NCBI GenBank assembly: GCA_028278405.1
Contig: JANQEK010000021.1
Location: 1-64,000 of the forward strand
Reading direction: 5' to 3'
Source: Nitrospinaceae bacterium
Lineage (GTDB): Bacteria > Nitrospinota > Nitrospinia > Nitrospinales > Nitrospinaceae
DNA: 64,000 nucleotides
Part shown: in pieces, positions 26,356-35,381 of the stretch
How positions within the stretch are numbered: the stretch's first letter is position 1
How the letters are laid out: each line of letters begins with the position of its first letter
Translations under genes and position numbers: made by a program
Notes under the pieces: generated by a model
Database searches by the model: none
Told to the model about the DNA's origin: nothing
The model's input: the letters and a program-made list of their open reading frames with translations, nothing else

Positions 26356-27936
26356 ATGACCCAGGGTTATCTATCGCTGGTTTTACATGCTCATTTGCCT
26401 TATGTTCGGCACCCGGAGCATGAAAAGTTTTTGGAAGAGGACTGGCTGTACCAGGCCATCACCGAAACCTACATTCCCTTGATTCAGGTGTTCGACGGAC
26501 TGGAGCGGGATGGCGTGCCGTTCAAAATCACAATGTCGTTGACGCCTCCCTTGTTGTCCATGTTAAGCGACGGCCTGCTGCAACGCCGGTATGTCCGGTT
26601 TCTGGACCGTTCACTGGAACTTGCAGAAAAAGAAATCAAACGTACCGGCGACCATCCGGAGGTTCAACCGCTGGCGCAAATGTATTTTGACAAGCTGAGC
26701 CAGGCCCGCGATTTGTTCGTCGACCGTTATCATAAAAACCTGACACAAGCCTTCCGCAGTTTTATGGAAGCCGGACACCTCGAGGTCATCACCTGCGGCG
26801 CCACGCACGGCTACCTGCCGTTGATGAACCTGATGCCCAATGCTGTTCGCGCCCAGATTCAGGTCGCCGTTCAAACGCATGAAAAGTTTCTGGGAGTAAA
26901 GCCTTCCGGCATTTGGTTGCCCGAATGCGCTTACCAACCGGGCATCGAAACATTCCTACAGGAAGCAGGTATCCGTTATTTCTTTCTGGACACACATGGA
27001 CTGCTGCACGCCCAGCCGCGGCCACAACACGGCGTCTACACGCCCATCCTCTGTCCCAATGGTGTAGCCGCTTTCGGACGCGACGCGGAATCGTCCAAAC
27101 AGGTATGGAGCTCGAAAGAAGGGTATCCCGGTGATTTCGATTATCGCGACTTTTACCGCGACATCGGTTACGATCTCGATCATGACTACATCCGGCCATA
27201 CATCGCCGCCACCGGCGAACGCAAAATGACCGGTTTCAAATACCACCGCATCACCGGCACGACCGACCATAAAGAACTGTATCAACCACAACATGCTCGG
27301 AGTAAGGCGGCAGCCCATGCCAGCGACTTTCTGTTCAACCGCCAGAGACAAGTCCATCAACTGGCGGAATCAATGGACCGGCCCCCGCTGGTGCTGGCTC
27401 CCTACGATGCCGAACTGTTCGGCCACTGGTGGTATGAAGGACCGGACTGGCTCAACTTTCTGATACGCAAGATCGCGCTGGATCAGGAAGTCGTCGCGTT
27501 GACCACTCCCGGCGAATACCTGAAGCGGCACCCGAAGAATCCCTGCGCCACTCCCTCCGCCTCCAGCTGGGGCCACAACGGGTACCACGAGCACTGGTTG
27601 AGCGGCAAGAACGACTGGATCTACCGCCACCTGCTCAAGGCGGCCGGGCGAATGGTGGAACTCGCACAAAAATACCCGAAGGCCACCGGACTGCAGAAGC
27701 GCGCCCTCAACCAGGCGGCTCGGGAGTTGTTACTGGCGCAGGCGAGCGACTGGGCGTTTATCATGTACGCCGGGACGATGGTCGACTACGCCGTGAAACG
27801 CACCAAGGATCACCTTATCCGCTTTACCCTCCTGTACAAAACCATCCGCAACGGCAAAATTGATAAAAAGTGGCTGGGCGATATCGAATCCAAGGACAAC
27901 ATTTTTCCTCACATCGATTATCGGGTGTACTTGTAG
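26356..27936 (+). CDS. GH57 family 1,4-alpha-glucan branching enzyme
   Basis: 526 residues. The GH57 opening LVLHAHLPYVRHPEH is present. The nucleophile Glu is in GIWLPECAYQPG and the acid Asp in APYDAELFGHWW, both strongly conserved in this family. A C-terminal helical domain (from about 430) with WGHNGYHEHWLSG is typical of the branching enzymes and their DUF1957 region. It would introduce alpha-1,6 branches into glycogen. Its partner DUF4912 gene lies immediately upstream. No other glycogen gene is in the window. Confidence 0.9.
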   Translation: MTQGYLSLVLHAHLPYVRHPEHEKFLEEDWLYQAITETYIPLIQVFDGLERDGVPFKITMSLTPPLLSMLSDGLLQRRYVRFLDRSLELAEKEIKRTGDHPEVQPLAQMYFDKLSQARDLFVDRYHKNLTQAFRSFMEAGHLEVITCGATHGYLPLMNLMPNAVRAQIQVAVQTHEKFLGVKPSGIWLPECAYQPGIETFLQEAGIRYFFLDTHGLLHAQPRPQHGVYTPILCPNGVAAFGRDAESSKQVWSSKEGYPGDFDYRDFYRDIGYDLDHDYIRPYIAATGERKMTGFKYHRITGTTDHKELYQPQHARSKAAAHASDFLFNRQRQVHQLAESMDRPPLVLAPYDAELFGHWWYEGPDWLNFLIRKIALDQEVVALTTPGEYLKRHPKNPCATPSASSWGHNGYHEHWLSGKNDWIYRHLLKAAGRMVELAQKYPKATGLQKRALNQAARELLLAQASDWAFIMYAGTMVDYAVKRTKDHLIRFTLLYKTIRNGKIDKKWLGDIESKDNIFPHIDYRVYL

Positions 27937-28093
27937 GGAACCCCTCAATCGTTGACTGACCCTCCCTGGGTAACCTTTTTATAGGAACACTGAAATTTTA
28001 TTTCCCCTTTTCCTTAAAAATTTGTAGAATCGGCACATCACAATACACAAGCCCGTTGAATGCCAACTCTGCATCAAATAAAAGGAGGGGATC

Positions 28094-29332
28094 ATGGCTC
28101 TTTATGCGTTTGATGGAACCTGGAACAGCGATGATGAAAAGGACAGCAAAGACACCAACGTGATCAGATTCCGCGAATTGTATCAGGGTAAGACCGAATA
28201 TATCTCCGGGGTGGGAACCCGATTCGGCGTTGTAGGGAGAATCCTTGGAGGAATTTTTGGCAGTGGCGGAAAAACCCGTATCAAAGAAATGAGCGAGAAA
28301 TTGGCGGCCAATTGGGAAAACGGGGATGAGGTGGTCGATGTCATTGGTTTCAGCCGGGGTGCCGCGTTGGCGGTTCATTTTGCGAATACGATTGGAGAAG
28401 ACGGCGTCGAGCTTTCCAACGGCAAAACCATAAATCCCAAAGTTCGTTTTCTCGGTGTCTGGGATATTGTGGGTTCTTTTGGATTGAGTTTTGATACGCC
28501 CTTGATCAACTTCCAGGATATCAACCTCGGCTGGGATATTAACTACATTGGAAAAAATGTAGACAAATGCAGCCATGCCATGGCTCTGGACGAGCGCCGT
28601 GAAACGTTTAACGTGACCCGACTTGACCCCGAAAATAAATTCGACAATATTGAGGAGCAATGGTTCCGGGGCGTACACAGTGACATCGGGGGAGGCAACG
28701 AAAATCCGAACAGATCAAATATAGCCCTGCAATGGATGATCGGGGAAGCAGTCCAGTGCGGCGTCCCGATAGATTTGAGTAAGGCTAAGGAGGAAAAATA
28801 TAAAAAAATCGATCTGATGGCAAAAATCAGCGAAAACACCGATATTCAAATTGATCCCCGGAGAGAAGTAAAGCAAGGAGACAAGATTCATTTCACCGCA
28901 GAAGCAAAACACTTGGAAGCGGGTGAACAACATACATTCACCATCCTGGCCGAACTCAAGTTCAACTGGTCCGGCGTTCATCTGGAAAAAGGCGCCACCT
29001 ATAAAATCTCGACTCCTGACAAAGATGAATGGGCGGACGACAAAATGGAATGCGGTCCGGGCGGCTGGACTAGTGAACGTTTGCCCTGGCTTCATAAAAA
29101 GGTTGTGAAACAATTCGAAGGCAGGCGCCGGCTCCCCGAGGCCAACTGGTTCGAACTGGTTGGGGCTTATGGAGACGAAGATGATCACCTTTTCAGGTTG
29201 GGACAAGCCGAGGGCGGGCAGGAATATAAAGCCACCCGGAATGGCGAGCTCTACCTTTTTGCCAACGATTTGAATTCCAAGTATGATAATAACCGTGGTG
29301 ATTTGAAAGTAACCATTACACGGATGGCATAA
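28094..29332 (+). CDS. DUF2235 alpha/beta hydrolase with C-terminal lectin-like domain
   Basis: 412 residues. The N-terminal DUF2235 domain has the Ser nucleophile in GFSRGA (S87), a likely Asp at 124 (VWDIVGSFG) and His at 195 (RGVHSDIGGG). This is the triad pattern of Tle1-type phospholipase effectors. There is no signal peptide. From about residue 285 the chain is beta-rich, and its end (GELYLFANDLNSKYDNNRGD) resembles the calcium and galactose-binding loop of PA-IL/LecA lectins, with the ND and NN residues at 391-392 and 399-400. No VgrG, Hcp or immunity gene is near. It has a good GGAGGGG site and stands alone. Confidence 0.8.
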   Translation: MALYAFDGTWNSDDEKDSKDTNVIRFRELYQGKTEYISGVGTRFGVVGRILGGIFGSGGKTRIKEMSEKLAANWENGDEVVDVIGFSRGAALAVHFANTIGEDGVELSNGKTINPKVRFLGVWDIVGSFGLSFDTPLINFQDINLGWDINYIGKNVDKCSHAMALDERRETFNVTRLDPENKFDNIEEQWFRGVHSDIGGGNENPNRSNIALQWMIGEAVQCGVPIDLSKAKEEKYKKIDLMAKISENTDIQIDPRREVKQGDKIHFTAEAKHLEAGEQHTFTILAELKFNWSGVHLEKGATYKISTPDKDEWADDKMECGPGGWTSERLPWLHKKVVKQFEGRRRLPEANWFELVGAYGDEDDHLFRLGQAEGGQEYKATRNGELYLFANDLNSKYDNNRGDLKVTITRMA

Positions 29333-29390
29333 GCATTTCTGTTAAGATCAGTTTATAGAATTTCATTGCAAATAACCTGCGAGGCTGTTT

Positions 29391-29789
29391 ATGTCGAAAG
29401 GAAGTAATTCTACTTTCCATGTTCCTTTTCTATCTTGTTTGCTTGCAGGAGCGCTCTTGATGGGTGTTGTCATTTCCCCCTCCGTCACCCTGGGAAGTGT
29501 GGAGGGTCAAAACCTGCGGTCGTCCACGTTGAGGCAATATGATTTTCTTATTGCCCGAGTTAACAATGGAGAACCTTTTGACCCTCCATCACAAACAGTC
29601 GTGAATAAAATCGCCGAGAACCTGGAAACGCTTTCTTTCTACCAAATTGGTTCCATAAAAAAGCGTGAATTTCAACAAGTGGCGGAGAGACTTTACGCTG
29701 CAGTAGAAGATTGGGAAAGCGGCCAAATGATCGAAGCGAGACACCATTTGCTGAAGTCCCGAGCGTTACTGGCCTCGTTTTCATTTTAG
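29391..29789 (+). CDS. small secreted protein of unknown function
   Basis: 132 residues with an N-terminal signal sequence (hydrophobic LSCLLAGALLMGVVISP) and likely cleavage shortly after. The mature part is helical (about 95 residues), with paired Arg and Leu and no Cys. The end resembles a small helical bundle. No family is recognised. It lies between the DUF2235 gene and the MarR gene on the same strand, with 58 and 90 bases of spacing. Confidence 0.6.
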   Translation: MSKGSNSTFHVPFLSCLLAGALLMGVVISPSVTLGSVEGQNLRSSTLRQYDFLIARVNNGEPFDPPSQTVVNKIAENLETLSFYQIGSIKKREFQQVAERLYAAVEDWESGQMIEARHHLLKSRALLASFSF

Positions 29790-29846
29790 GCCAATCATAT
29801 TCCTCATCCCAACCTGATGGAAAAGTCCGGTCCCGCCCTCGAGTTG

Positions 29847-29865
29847 TAGTTTCGAATCAAAACTG
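29847..29865. promoter_or_regulatory. MarR operator box A (in front of the regulator gene)
   Basis: The 19-base sequence TAGTTTCGAATCAAAACTG lies 14 bases before the MarR start codon. Its reverse complement differs from box C before the P460 gene by one base. Binding here would overlap the 5' untranslated region and block the marR transcript, so self-repression is likely. Confidence 0.75.
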
Positions 29866-29879
29866 ATAAGCTGCATTTT

Positions 29880-30449
29880 ATGAGCATGCTGGAGATTCAT
29901 CAATTCTTGGAGAGGCTGGGAAATTTGATCCGGTCCCAAGCGCGGCGGACGTCGGACGCATTTGATCTGCAGCCAGTGCAGCTGAACGCACTGTACTATC
30001 TCTCCATCTGCAACCGTTACTCGGATACCCTCCTGGCTGTGTCCGAATATTTGGGCCAGACCAAAGGCACCACCTCACAAACCATAAAGCTGCTGGAACA
30101 GCGCGAGTTGATTGCAAAAAAACCGGACCCCATCGACGGTCGGGTAGTCCATCTAAAACTGACCGCTGCTGGAAAAAAAGTGGTCCAACAGTCCTGGCCT
30201 TCTCCAGTCCTGAAAGCAGTGGAGGACACCTTTCCGATCGAACACCAGGACGCTCTTCGCGATCATCTGAAACATCTGCTCCACACTTGCCAAACGGTCA
30301 ACGAGCAAAAAACCTTCGCAGTCTGTCACAGCTGCCGCCACAATGAAAAACGTGCAAAAGGCTATTTCTGCCGGCTGACCCAGGAACCTCTGTCCGCTGA
30401 GGATGTGACCCTTATCTGCCGGGAACATGAATTCCCTAAAAGCGCCTGA
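29880..30449 (+). CDS. MarR family regulator with C-terminal Cys cluster
   Basis: 189 residues. Residues 1-125 have the MarR winged-helix fold with DNA-recognition segment KGTTSQTIKLLEQRELI and the wing KPDPIDGRVVHLKLT. The C-terminal 45 residues have C149, C152, C164 and C180 plus H150, H154 and H183, in a CHSCRHN, GYFCRLTQEPL and CREHEF arrangement. This could hold an iron-sulphur cluster or zinc and act as a redox, NO or metal switch. Box A lies just before the gene. The ATG has no strong ribosome-binding site and an ATG two codons later is possible. The next gene, a cytochrome P460, carries two more copies of the same box. Confidence 0.85.
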   Translation: MSMLEIHQFLERLGNLIRSQARRTSDAFDLQPVQLNALYYLSICNRYSDTLLAVSEYLGQTKGTTSQTIKLLEQRELIAKKPDPIDGRVVHLKLTAAGKKVVQQSWPSPVLKAVEDTFPIEHQDALRDHLKHLLHTCQTVNEQKTFAVCHSCRHNEKRAKGYFCRLTQEPLSAEDVTLICREHEFPKSA

Positions 30450-30480
30450 TCCGGTCCTTTCCAACCCCGAACCGTTTTAA

Positions 30481-30499
30481 TAGTTTTGTATCGAAACTA
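30481..30499. promoter_or_regulatory. MarR operator box B
   Basis: TAGTTTTGTATCGAAACTA, an imperfect palindrome with arms TAGTTT and AAACTA. It ends one base before the -35 element of the P460 promoter. Boxes B and C differ at two central positions, and their centres are 46 bases apart. Confidence 0.85.
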
Positions 30500-30500
30500 G

Positions 30501-30530
30501 TTGACCTGCCCCTGCATTTCCTGATATAGT
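30501..30530 (+). promoter_or_regulatory. sigma-70 type promoter of the P460 gene
   Basis: A -35 box TTGACC at 30501-30506 and a -10 box TATAGT at 30525-30530, with an 18-base spacer. The start of transcription would be near 30537. Operator C overlaps the -10 box and operator B abuts the -35 box, a layout suited to repression. An AGGAGG-like ribosome-binding site (CAGGAGGC) follows at about 30556, before the ATG at 30568. Confidence 0.75.
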
Positions 30531-30545
30531 TTTGATTCGAAACTA
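30527..30545. promoter_or_regulatory. MarR operator box C
   Basis: TAGTTTTGATTCGAAACTA overlaps the end of the -10 box and the likely start site of the P460 gene. Bound MarR protein here would stop RNA polymerase loading or escape. Confidence 0.85.
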
Positions 30546-30567
30546 ATTAAACTTCAGGAGGCATCAT

Positions 30568-31062
30568 ATGAAAGCACCGTTTAAAGTTGTAGCCCTATTA
30601 TCTATATTCGCTGGGATCGCAGGAGTTTCTCTGATGGCCCAAGCTCAGCCCAACCAGGTGGCGTATCCGGAAGGCTACCGCGATTGGACACACGTCAAAT
30701 CCATGGTGATCCAAAAAGGTCATCCACTGGAGAACCCGTTCCAAGGAATCCATCATGTATACGCAAATCCAAAAGCGGAAAAAGGATTGAAAACAGGTAC
30801 ATTTGCCAACGGATCGGTACTGGTGTTCGATCTGCTGAAAGCTCAAGACGCCGGCGCGGCTTTGGTCGAAGGTCCTCGCAAACTGGTTGGAGTCATGAAG
30901 AAGGATAAAAAACAGTTCGCCTCCACCGGCGGTTGGGGATTCGAGGGATTCGCCGGCGACAGTTCCACCAAGCGATTGGTTAAGGACGGCGGTCAAGGTT
31001 GCTATCAATGTCATACTTCGCAGGAAAAAAAGGACTTCGTCTTCTCAACCTACCGTAAGTAA
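30568..31062 (+). CDS. cytochrome P460 family protein
   Basis: 164 residues with a Sec signal peptide ending around MAQAQ. The mature domain has the P460 pattern YPEGYRDWTHVKSMVIQKGHPLE, then GTFANGSVLVFDLL, and the c-type haem motif CYQCH near the C-terminus. P460 cytochromes oxidise hydroxylamine or handle NO in the periplasm. Their haem is joined to a Lys as well as the two Cys. The gene has its own promoter, two MarR boxes and a strong terminator, so it is an independent single-gene unit controlled by the MarR protein before it. Confidence 0.9.
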   Translation: MKAPFKVVALLSIFAGIAGVSLMAQAQPNQVAYPEGYRDWTHVKSMVIQKGHPLENPFQGIHHVYANPKAEKGLKTGTFANGSVLVFDLLKAQDAGAALVEGPRKLVGVMKKDKKQFASTGGWGFEGFAGDSSTKRLVKDGGQGCYQCHTSQEKKDFVFSTYRK

Positions 31063-31065
31063 TCC

Positions 31066-31096
31066 TGTTGCGGGGGCTCTTCCAGCCTCCGCAACA
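31066..31096 (+). terminator. rho-independent terminator of the P460 gene
   Basis: A 13-bp stem (31066-31078 with 31084-31096, one G-U pair) and a 5-base loop, starting 4 bases after the stop codon, followed by a short T-rich tail. It isolates the P460 transcript from the amino-acid genes downstream. Confidence 0.8.
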
Positions 31097-31229
31097 TTTC
31101 CCTTGATAAAAATTTACTGTTTCCCGCCAAAAATATAAGGCTTTTCAAACCTTTGGTCATGGAAATCCATCCAAATTACGCTATAATTCCTAAAGCACCC
31201 CGTTCACAACCTGAGCTGCTCCTAAGACT

Positions 31230-32435
31230 ATGAAATATATAGTACTTATGTGCAATGGGCTGACCGATCAGCCGATTGCCGAAAAAGACAACCAGACGCC
31301 CCTGCAACTGGCGGATACACCAAACCTGGATCGGTTGACGGCCCTGGGCCGATGCGGCTCGGTCCGCACCATCCCGGAGGACCTGCCGGCAGAGAATGCG
31401 ACCTCGTACCTTGCCCTGCTTGGCTACGACCCGGCAAAGTACAATCTCGGTTCAGCACGGTTCGAAGCGCGGGCTTTGGGAGTGGAACTGAAAGATGACG
31501 AGGTACCGTTGTGCTGTGATTTCATCATGCTGCAGTCCAGCCACAACGACATGATCCTGAAGGATTTCACCGCCGGGCAGCTGTCGGCGGATAACGCCCA
31601 ACTGTTGCTGGGCGCCCTGCAGGAGCAGATACCGGACGAGGTGACGTTTCATCCCGGTAACGGTTATCACAACCTGATGGTCATGAAGCAAGCGGCCTTG
31701 TCGGATCGCCTCATGCCGCCGCACGAGCTGGTGGGCGAGGGCATCCGCCAGCACATGCCGCAGGGTGATGAATCGCGGGAGTTGGTATACCTGATGAACC
31801 AGGCGCAGATCATTCTGCACAATCATCCGTTCAACCAGGCGCGCGCCAAAAACGGAGAAGACGTGGTCAACAGCGTCTGGTTCTGGGGCAACGGTAACGG
31901 CAAACGGGACCTGCCTCCGGTCTTTTCCGAGCGGTTCGGAAAACAGGCGTCGGTCATCACCGCGTCCCTGTTGATGAAAGGCATCGCCCAGGCGGCCGGG
32001 ATGCACACGCCGGAGGTGGCGGGCGCGACGGGGTTTCCCAATACAGATTACCCGGCAAAGGTCGAGGCCGCCTTGAACGAACTCGAGAACCATAATGTGG
32101 TGATACTGCATGTGGCCGCTGCCGAAATCCCGTCGCTGCTCGGCAGTATTGACGATAAAATTTTAACGATTGAAGACATCGACCGCGAAGTGGTGGCTCC
32201 GTTGACAGAGGTTGTGGATCAAAGAAAGGATGTCAGCCTGTTGCTGGTGGAAAACCACATGAGTTCAGTGAACCTGATGCGTTATGCAAAAAGCCCGGTG
32301 CCTTTTGTGGTTTATCCTTCTACCCAGGGGGCGGACCGGGTCGAACAATTCAACGAAGAAATGGTACTGAGCGGCTCGGATCATTTCAAATCCGGTTCCG
32401 CTTTGACCGAAGCGTTTCTTCAGGGAAATTTATGA
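31230..32435 (+). CDS. archaeal-type phosphoglycerate mutase (ApgM) homologue, catalytic residues lost
   Basis: 401 full-length residues of the alkaline-phosphatase-fold ApgM family. Conserved structural parts remain: [43 protein letters not shown] and [13 protein letters not shown]. The active-site positions have changed. The DG(M)xD start is CNGLTD (residues 8-13), the PGSDxANLS nucleophile region is [10 protein letters not shown] (53-62), the HVEAPDEAGH block is [10 protein letters not shown] (274-283), and the DHxTP block is ENHMSS (321-326). In many bacteria the neighbour of lysC in this family is thought to act as a homoserine kinase. Here metal catalysis seems unlikely. The stop overlaps the start of lysC by four bases. 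Confidence 0.82.
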   Translation: MKYIVLMCNGLTDQPIAEKDNQTPLQLADTPNLDRLTALGRCGSVRTIPEDLPAENATSYLALLGYDPAKYNLGSARFEARALGVELKDDEVPLCCDFIMLQSSHNDMILKDFTAGQLSADNAQLLLGALQEQIPDEVTFHPGNGYHNLMVMKQAALSDRLMPPHELVGEGIRQHMPQGDESRELVYLMNQAQIILHNHPFNQARAKNGEDVVNSVWFWGNGNGKRDLPPVFSERFGKQASVITASLLMKGIAQAAGMHTPEVAGATGFPNTDYPAKVEAALNELENHNVVILHVAAAEIPSLLGSIDDKILTIEDIDREVVAPLTEVVDQRKDVSLLLVENHMSSVNLMRYAKSPVPFVVYPSTQGADRVEQFNEEMVLSGSDHFKSGSALTEAFLQGNL

Positions 32436-33703
32436 GCAGCAACCTGATCGTACAAAAATACGGCGGCACCTCCGTGGGTTCGGTAGAAAAAATCCGCGGG
32501 GTGGCGAAGCGGATCAAGAAGAGCCGTGATGCCGGCAAGGACGTGCTGGTGGTGGTCTCCGCCATGGCGGGGGAAACCGATAAGCTGTTGAATATGGCAC
32601 ACGAGTTGTCCGACCTTCCGGAACGGCGGGAGATTGACCTTCTGTTGTCTTCCGGCGAGCGCATCTCCAGTGCCCTGCTTTCCATCGCCCTGCACGATAT
32701 GGGTTGCCCGGCGGTGGCGTTGACGGGGCGGCAGATGGGCCTGGTGACCGACAACACCCACACACGCGCCCGGATCAAGGAAATCAATGCCGGTCGTGCG
32801 AGCGACATCCTCAAGAAAAACCACGTCGTGGTCTGCGCGGGATTCCAGGGCGTCAACGATATGGGGGATGTGACCACCCTCGGTCGGGGCGGGTCCGATA
32901 CCTCCGCAGTCGCTTTGGCGGTAGCATTGAAAGCCGATTTGTGCGAGATTTATACGGATGTCAAAGGGGTCTACACCGCTGACCCCCGCATGGTGCCTAA
33001 CGCCCGCAAACTGAATATGGTATCCTTTGAGGAAATGCTGGAAATGGCCAGCCTGGGCGCTAAGGTGTTGCAGATACGCTGTGTCGAGTTTGCCAATAAT
33101 TTTAATATGCCGCTTGTGGTCCGCTCCACCTTCGACGAGGGGGATGAGGGGACCCGGATTTGCCAGGAGAATCCCGATATGGAACAGCCGGTTGTATCCG
33201 GAGTGATGTACGACAAGAATCAATCCAAAATCACCATCAAGGGTGTGCCGGATCAACCGGGGATCGCCGCCAAGATTTTTAACGCGCTGGCGGAGGCTTC
33301 CATTTCCGTGGATATGATCATCCAGAATGTGAGTGCCGAGGGTCACACGGATATTTCATTCACACTGCCCAACACGAACCTGCAGGAAGCGATGTCGATC
33401 ATGGAGAAGAAAGGCAAAGAGGTGCAAGCTGAAAGTGTTTCATCGGATTCAAATATATCCAAGATCTCTGTTGTCGGTGCGGGTATGCGTAGTCATTCCG
33501 GCGTAGCGGCACGGATTTTCAGCACGCTGTCTAACAACAAAATTAATATCATGATGATCAGCACATCGGAAATCCGCGTGTCCTGTGTCATCGATTCAAA
33601 AGGCACCGAACAAGCCGTTCGGGCCCTGCATGACGAGTTTAAACTGGAGGAAGAACCGGTACAGGTGTCGCAACCGGCTACCGACGCTTCGCCAACAGCC
33701 TGA
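32432..33703 (+). CDS. lysC: aspartate kinase
   Basis: 423 residues, a monofunctional aspartokinase. The kinase domain starts with [15 protein letters not shown], and [22 protein letters not shown] is the nucleotide-binding loop. Two ACT domains follow from about 260 ([21 protein letters not shown] and [20 protein letters not shown]), which give feedback control by lysine and/or threonine. It phosphorylates aspartate, the first step to lysine, threonine and methionine. ATG overlaps the stop of the ApgM-like gene, so the two are translationally coupled. cimA follows 18 bases later. Confidence 0.96.
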   Translation: MSSNLIVQKYGGTSVGSVEKIRGVAKRIKKSRDAGKDVLVVVSAMAGETDKLLNMAHELSDLPERREIDLLLSSGERISSALLSIALHDMGCPAVALTGRQMGLVTDNTHTRARIKEINAGRASDILKKNHVVVCAGFQGVNDMGDVTTLGRGGSDTSAVALAVALKADLCEIYTDVKGVYTADPRMVPNARKLNMVSFEEMLEMASLGAKVLQIRCVEFANNFNMPLVVRSTFDEGDEGTRICQENPDMEQPVVSGVMYDKNQSKITIKGVPDQPGIAAKIFNALAEASISVDMIIQNVSAEGHTDISFTLPNTNLQEAMSIMEKKGKEVQAESVSSDSNISKISVVGAGMRSHSGVAARIFSTLSNNKINIMMISTSEIRVSCVIDSKGTEQAVRALHDEFKLEEEPVQVSQPATDASPTA

Positions 33704-33721
33704 TAGAAAACGCAAATTAAG

Positions 33722-35308
33722 ATGAAAATGGTAAAAATATACGACACAACCTTACGAGACGGTTCCCAGGCGGAAGAAATCTCTTTCACCGTCGAGGACA
33801 AGCTCCGCATCGCTCACAAGCTGGATGACAACGGCATCCACTATATCGAGGGCGGCTGGCCTGGATCGAATCCCAAGGATGTGGAGTTTTTCGAGAAAAT
33901 CAAAGCAGACTCCTTCCAACAGGCCCAGGTGGTTGCGTTCGGCAGTACCCGTTCGCCCCGGCACAAGGCGGAGAACGATCCCAACCTGAAACGCCTGCTG
34001 GCTGCTGAAACGCCGGCGGTCACCATCTTTGGAAAAAGTTGGGACCTCCACGTGAAAGATGCTTTGGGCACCGACCTCGACGAGAACCTGAAAATGGTAT
34101 CCGATAGCCTGTCTTTCCTGAAAAAGTACGTCAAGGAAGTGTTGTTTGACGCCGAGCATTTTTTCGACGGATACAAGAAGAACCCGAAGTACGCGCTCAA
34201 AGTGCTGAAAGAAGCGGAATCGGCCGGAGCCGACTGGCTGGTATTGTGCGACACCAACGGCGGAACGATGCCTTGGGAAATCAAATCCATCTTCGAGGAA
34301 GTCCGCAAGGCCTGCCGAGTGCCGCTTGGAATTCACACTCACAACGATTCTGAATTGGGCGTTGCCAACGCTTTGACTGCGGTCGATGCGGGAGCGGAAC
34401 AGGTGCAGGGCACCATCAACGGTTATGGCGAACGCTGCGGCAACTGCAATCTGGTTTCGGTCATTCCCAATCTGAAGTTGAAAATGGGAATGGACTGTAT
34501 CTCCAACGAGCATATGAAGGGGCTCAAGGATTTGTCCGCGTTCGTAGACGAGCTGTCCAACAAGGCGCACTGGAACCATCAGCCCTTTGTCGGGAAAAGT
34601 GCGTTCGCACACAAGGGCGGTATCCACGTCAGCGCCATGCAGAAAAATCGCGAGACTTACGAACATATCGATCCTTCATTGATCGGCAATCAAACGCGTA
34701 TTCTGGTGTCCGACCTGTCGGGCAAAAGCAATATCCTGGAGAAAGCCAGGGAATTCGGAATGGACATCGACTCCAAGGACCCCAAGATCCAGGAAGTGCT
34801 CGACCAATTAAAGGAATCGGAAAAACTGGGTTTTCAATACGAAGGCGCCGAAGCTTCATTTGAATTGCTGATGCGTGACGCGATGGGCGACCGGGAGCAG
34901 CATTTCGAGTTTATCGGGTTCCGTGTGATCGTCGAGAAACGGCAGGAGGATGAAGCGCCGCTTGCGGAAGCCTCAGTGAAAATCCGCGTCAACGGCGTTC
35001 AGGAAGTGACTGCCGCCGAAGGGCACGGTCCCGTCAACGCGCTCGACAAGGCCATTCGCAAAGCGCTGACCAAGTTTTATCCGGAACTGGAAGAGGTCAG
35101 CCTGTTTGACTACAAGGTCCGCATCCTGGACGAGAAAAGCGGAACCACGGCCAAGATCCGTGTGTTGGTGGAATCCGGCGACCACGATTCCAAATGGGGC
35201 ACCGTTGGTGTTTCCGAAGATATTATCGAAGCCAGCTGGCAGGCGCTGATCGATAGCATTCTCTACAAGCTGAGCGCCGTTCCCAAAGATAAAACGACTT
35301 TAGCCTGA
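33722..35308 (+). CDS. cimA: (R)-citramalate synthase
   Basis: 528 residues. It belongs to the alpha-isopropylmalate synthase family: [16 protein letters not shown] at the start, metal motif [14 protein letters not shown], and [11 protein letters not shown]. The form [10 protein letters not shown] together with the C-terminal regulatory region (from about 400) fits CimA-type citramalate synthases, which condense pyruvate and acetyl-CoA for isoleucine made without threonine. This also explains the coupling with lysC. It is the last gene of the unit and is followed by a hairpin terminator. Confidence 0.9.
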   Translation: MKMVKIYDTTLRDGSQAEEISFTVEDKLRIAHKLDDNGIHYIEGGWPGSNPKDVEFFEKIKADSFQQAQVVAFGSTRSPRHKAENDPNLKRLLAAETPAVTIFGKSWDLHVKDALGTDLDENLKMVSDSLSFLKKYVKEVLFDAEHFFDGYKKNPKYALKVLKEAESAGADWLVLCDTNGGTMPWEIKSIFEEVRKACRVPLGIHTHNDSELGVANALTAVDAGAEQVQGTINGYGERCGNCNLVSVIPNLKLKMGMDCISNEHMKGLKDLSAFVDELSNKAHWNHQPFVGKSAFAHKGGIHVSAMQKNRETYEHIDPSLIGNQTRILVSDLSGKSNILEKAREFGMDIDSKDPKIQEVLDQLKESEKLGFQYEGAEASFELLMRDAMGDREQHFEFIGFRVIVEKRQEDEAPLAEASVKIRVNGVQEVTAAEGHGPVNALDKAIRKALTKFYPELEEVSLFDYKVRILDEKSGTTAKIRVLVESGDHDSKWGTVGVSEDIIEASWQALIDSILYKLSAVPKDKTTLA

Positions 35309-35330
35309 CAACGTCTGTCGAAAAGCAAAA

Positions 35331-35366
35331 GCGCTCTTTCTCTTTTTAGAGAAGGGCGCTTTTTTA
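35331..35366. terminator. bidirectional terminator between cimA and glnE
   Basis: GCGCTCTTTCTC and GAGAAGGGCGC form a stem with one bulge and a 6-base loop. On the plus strand it is followed by six T, and on the minus strand by TTTTGCTTTTC. It lies between the convergent ends of cimA (35308) and glnE (35382) and can serve both. Confidence 0.8.
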
Positions 35367-35381
35367 TTGACTTGAGGTTTG

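Noticed and set aside
27956-27980. Possible terminator after the GH57 gene
   Set aside because: Only four base pairs before the T-run; too weak to list.
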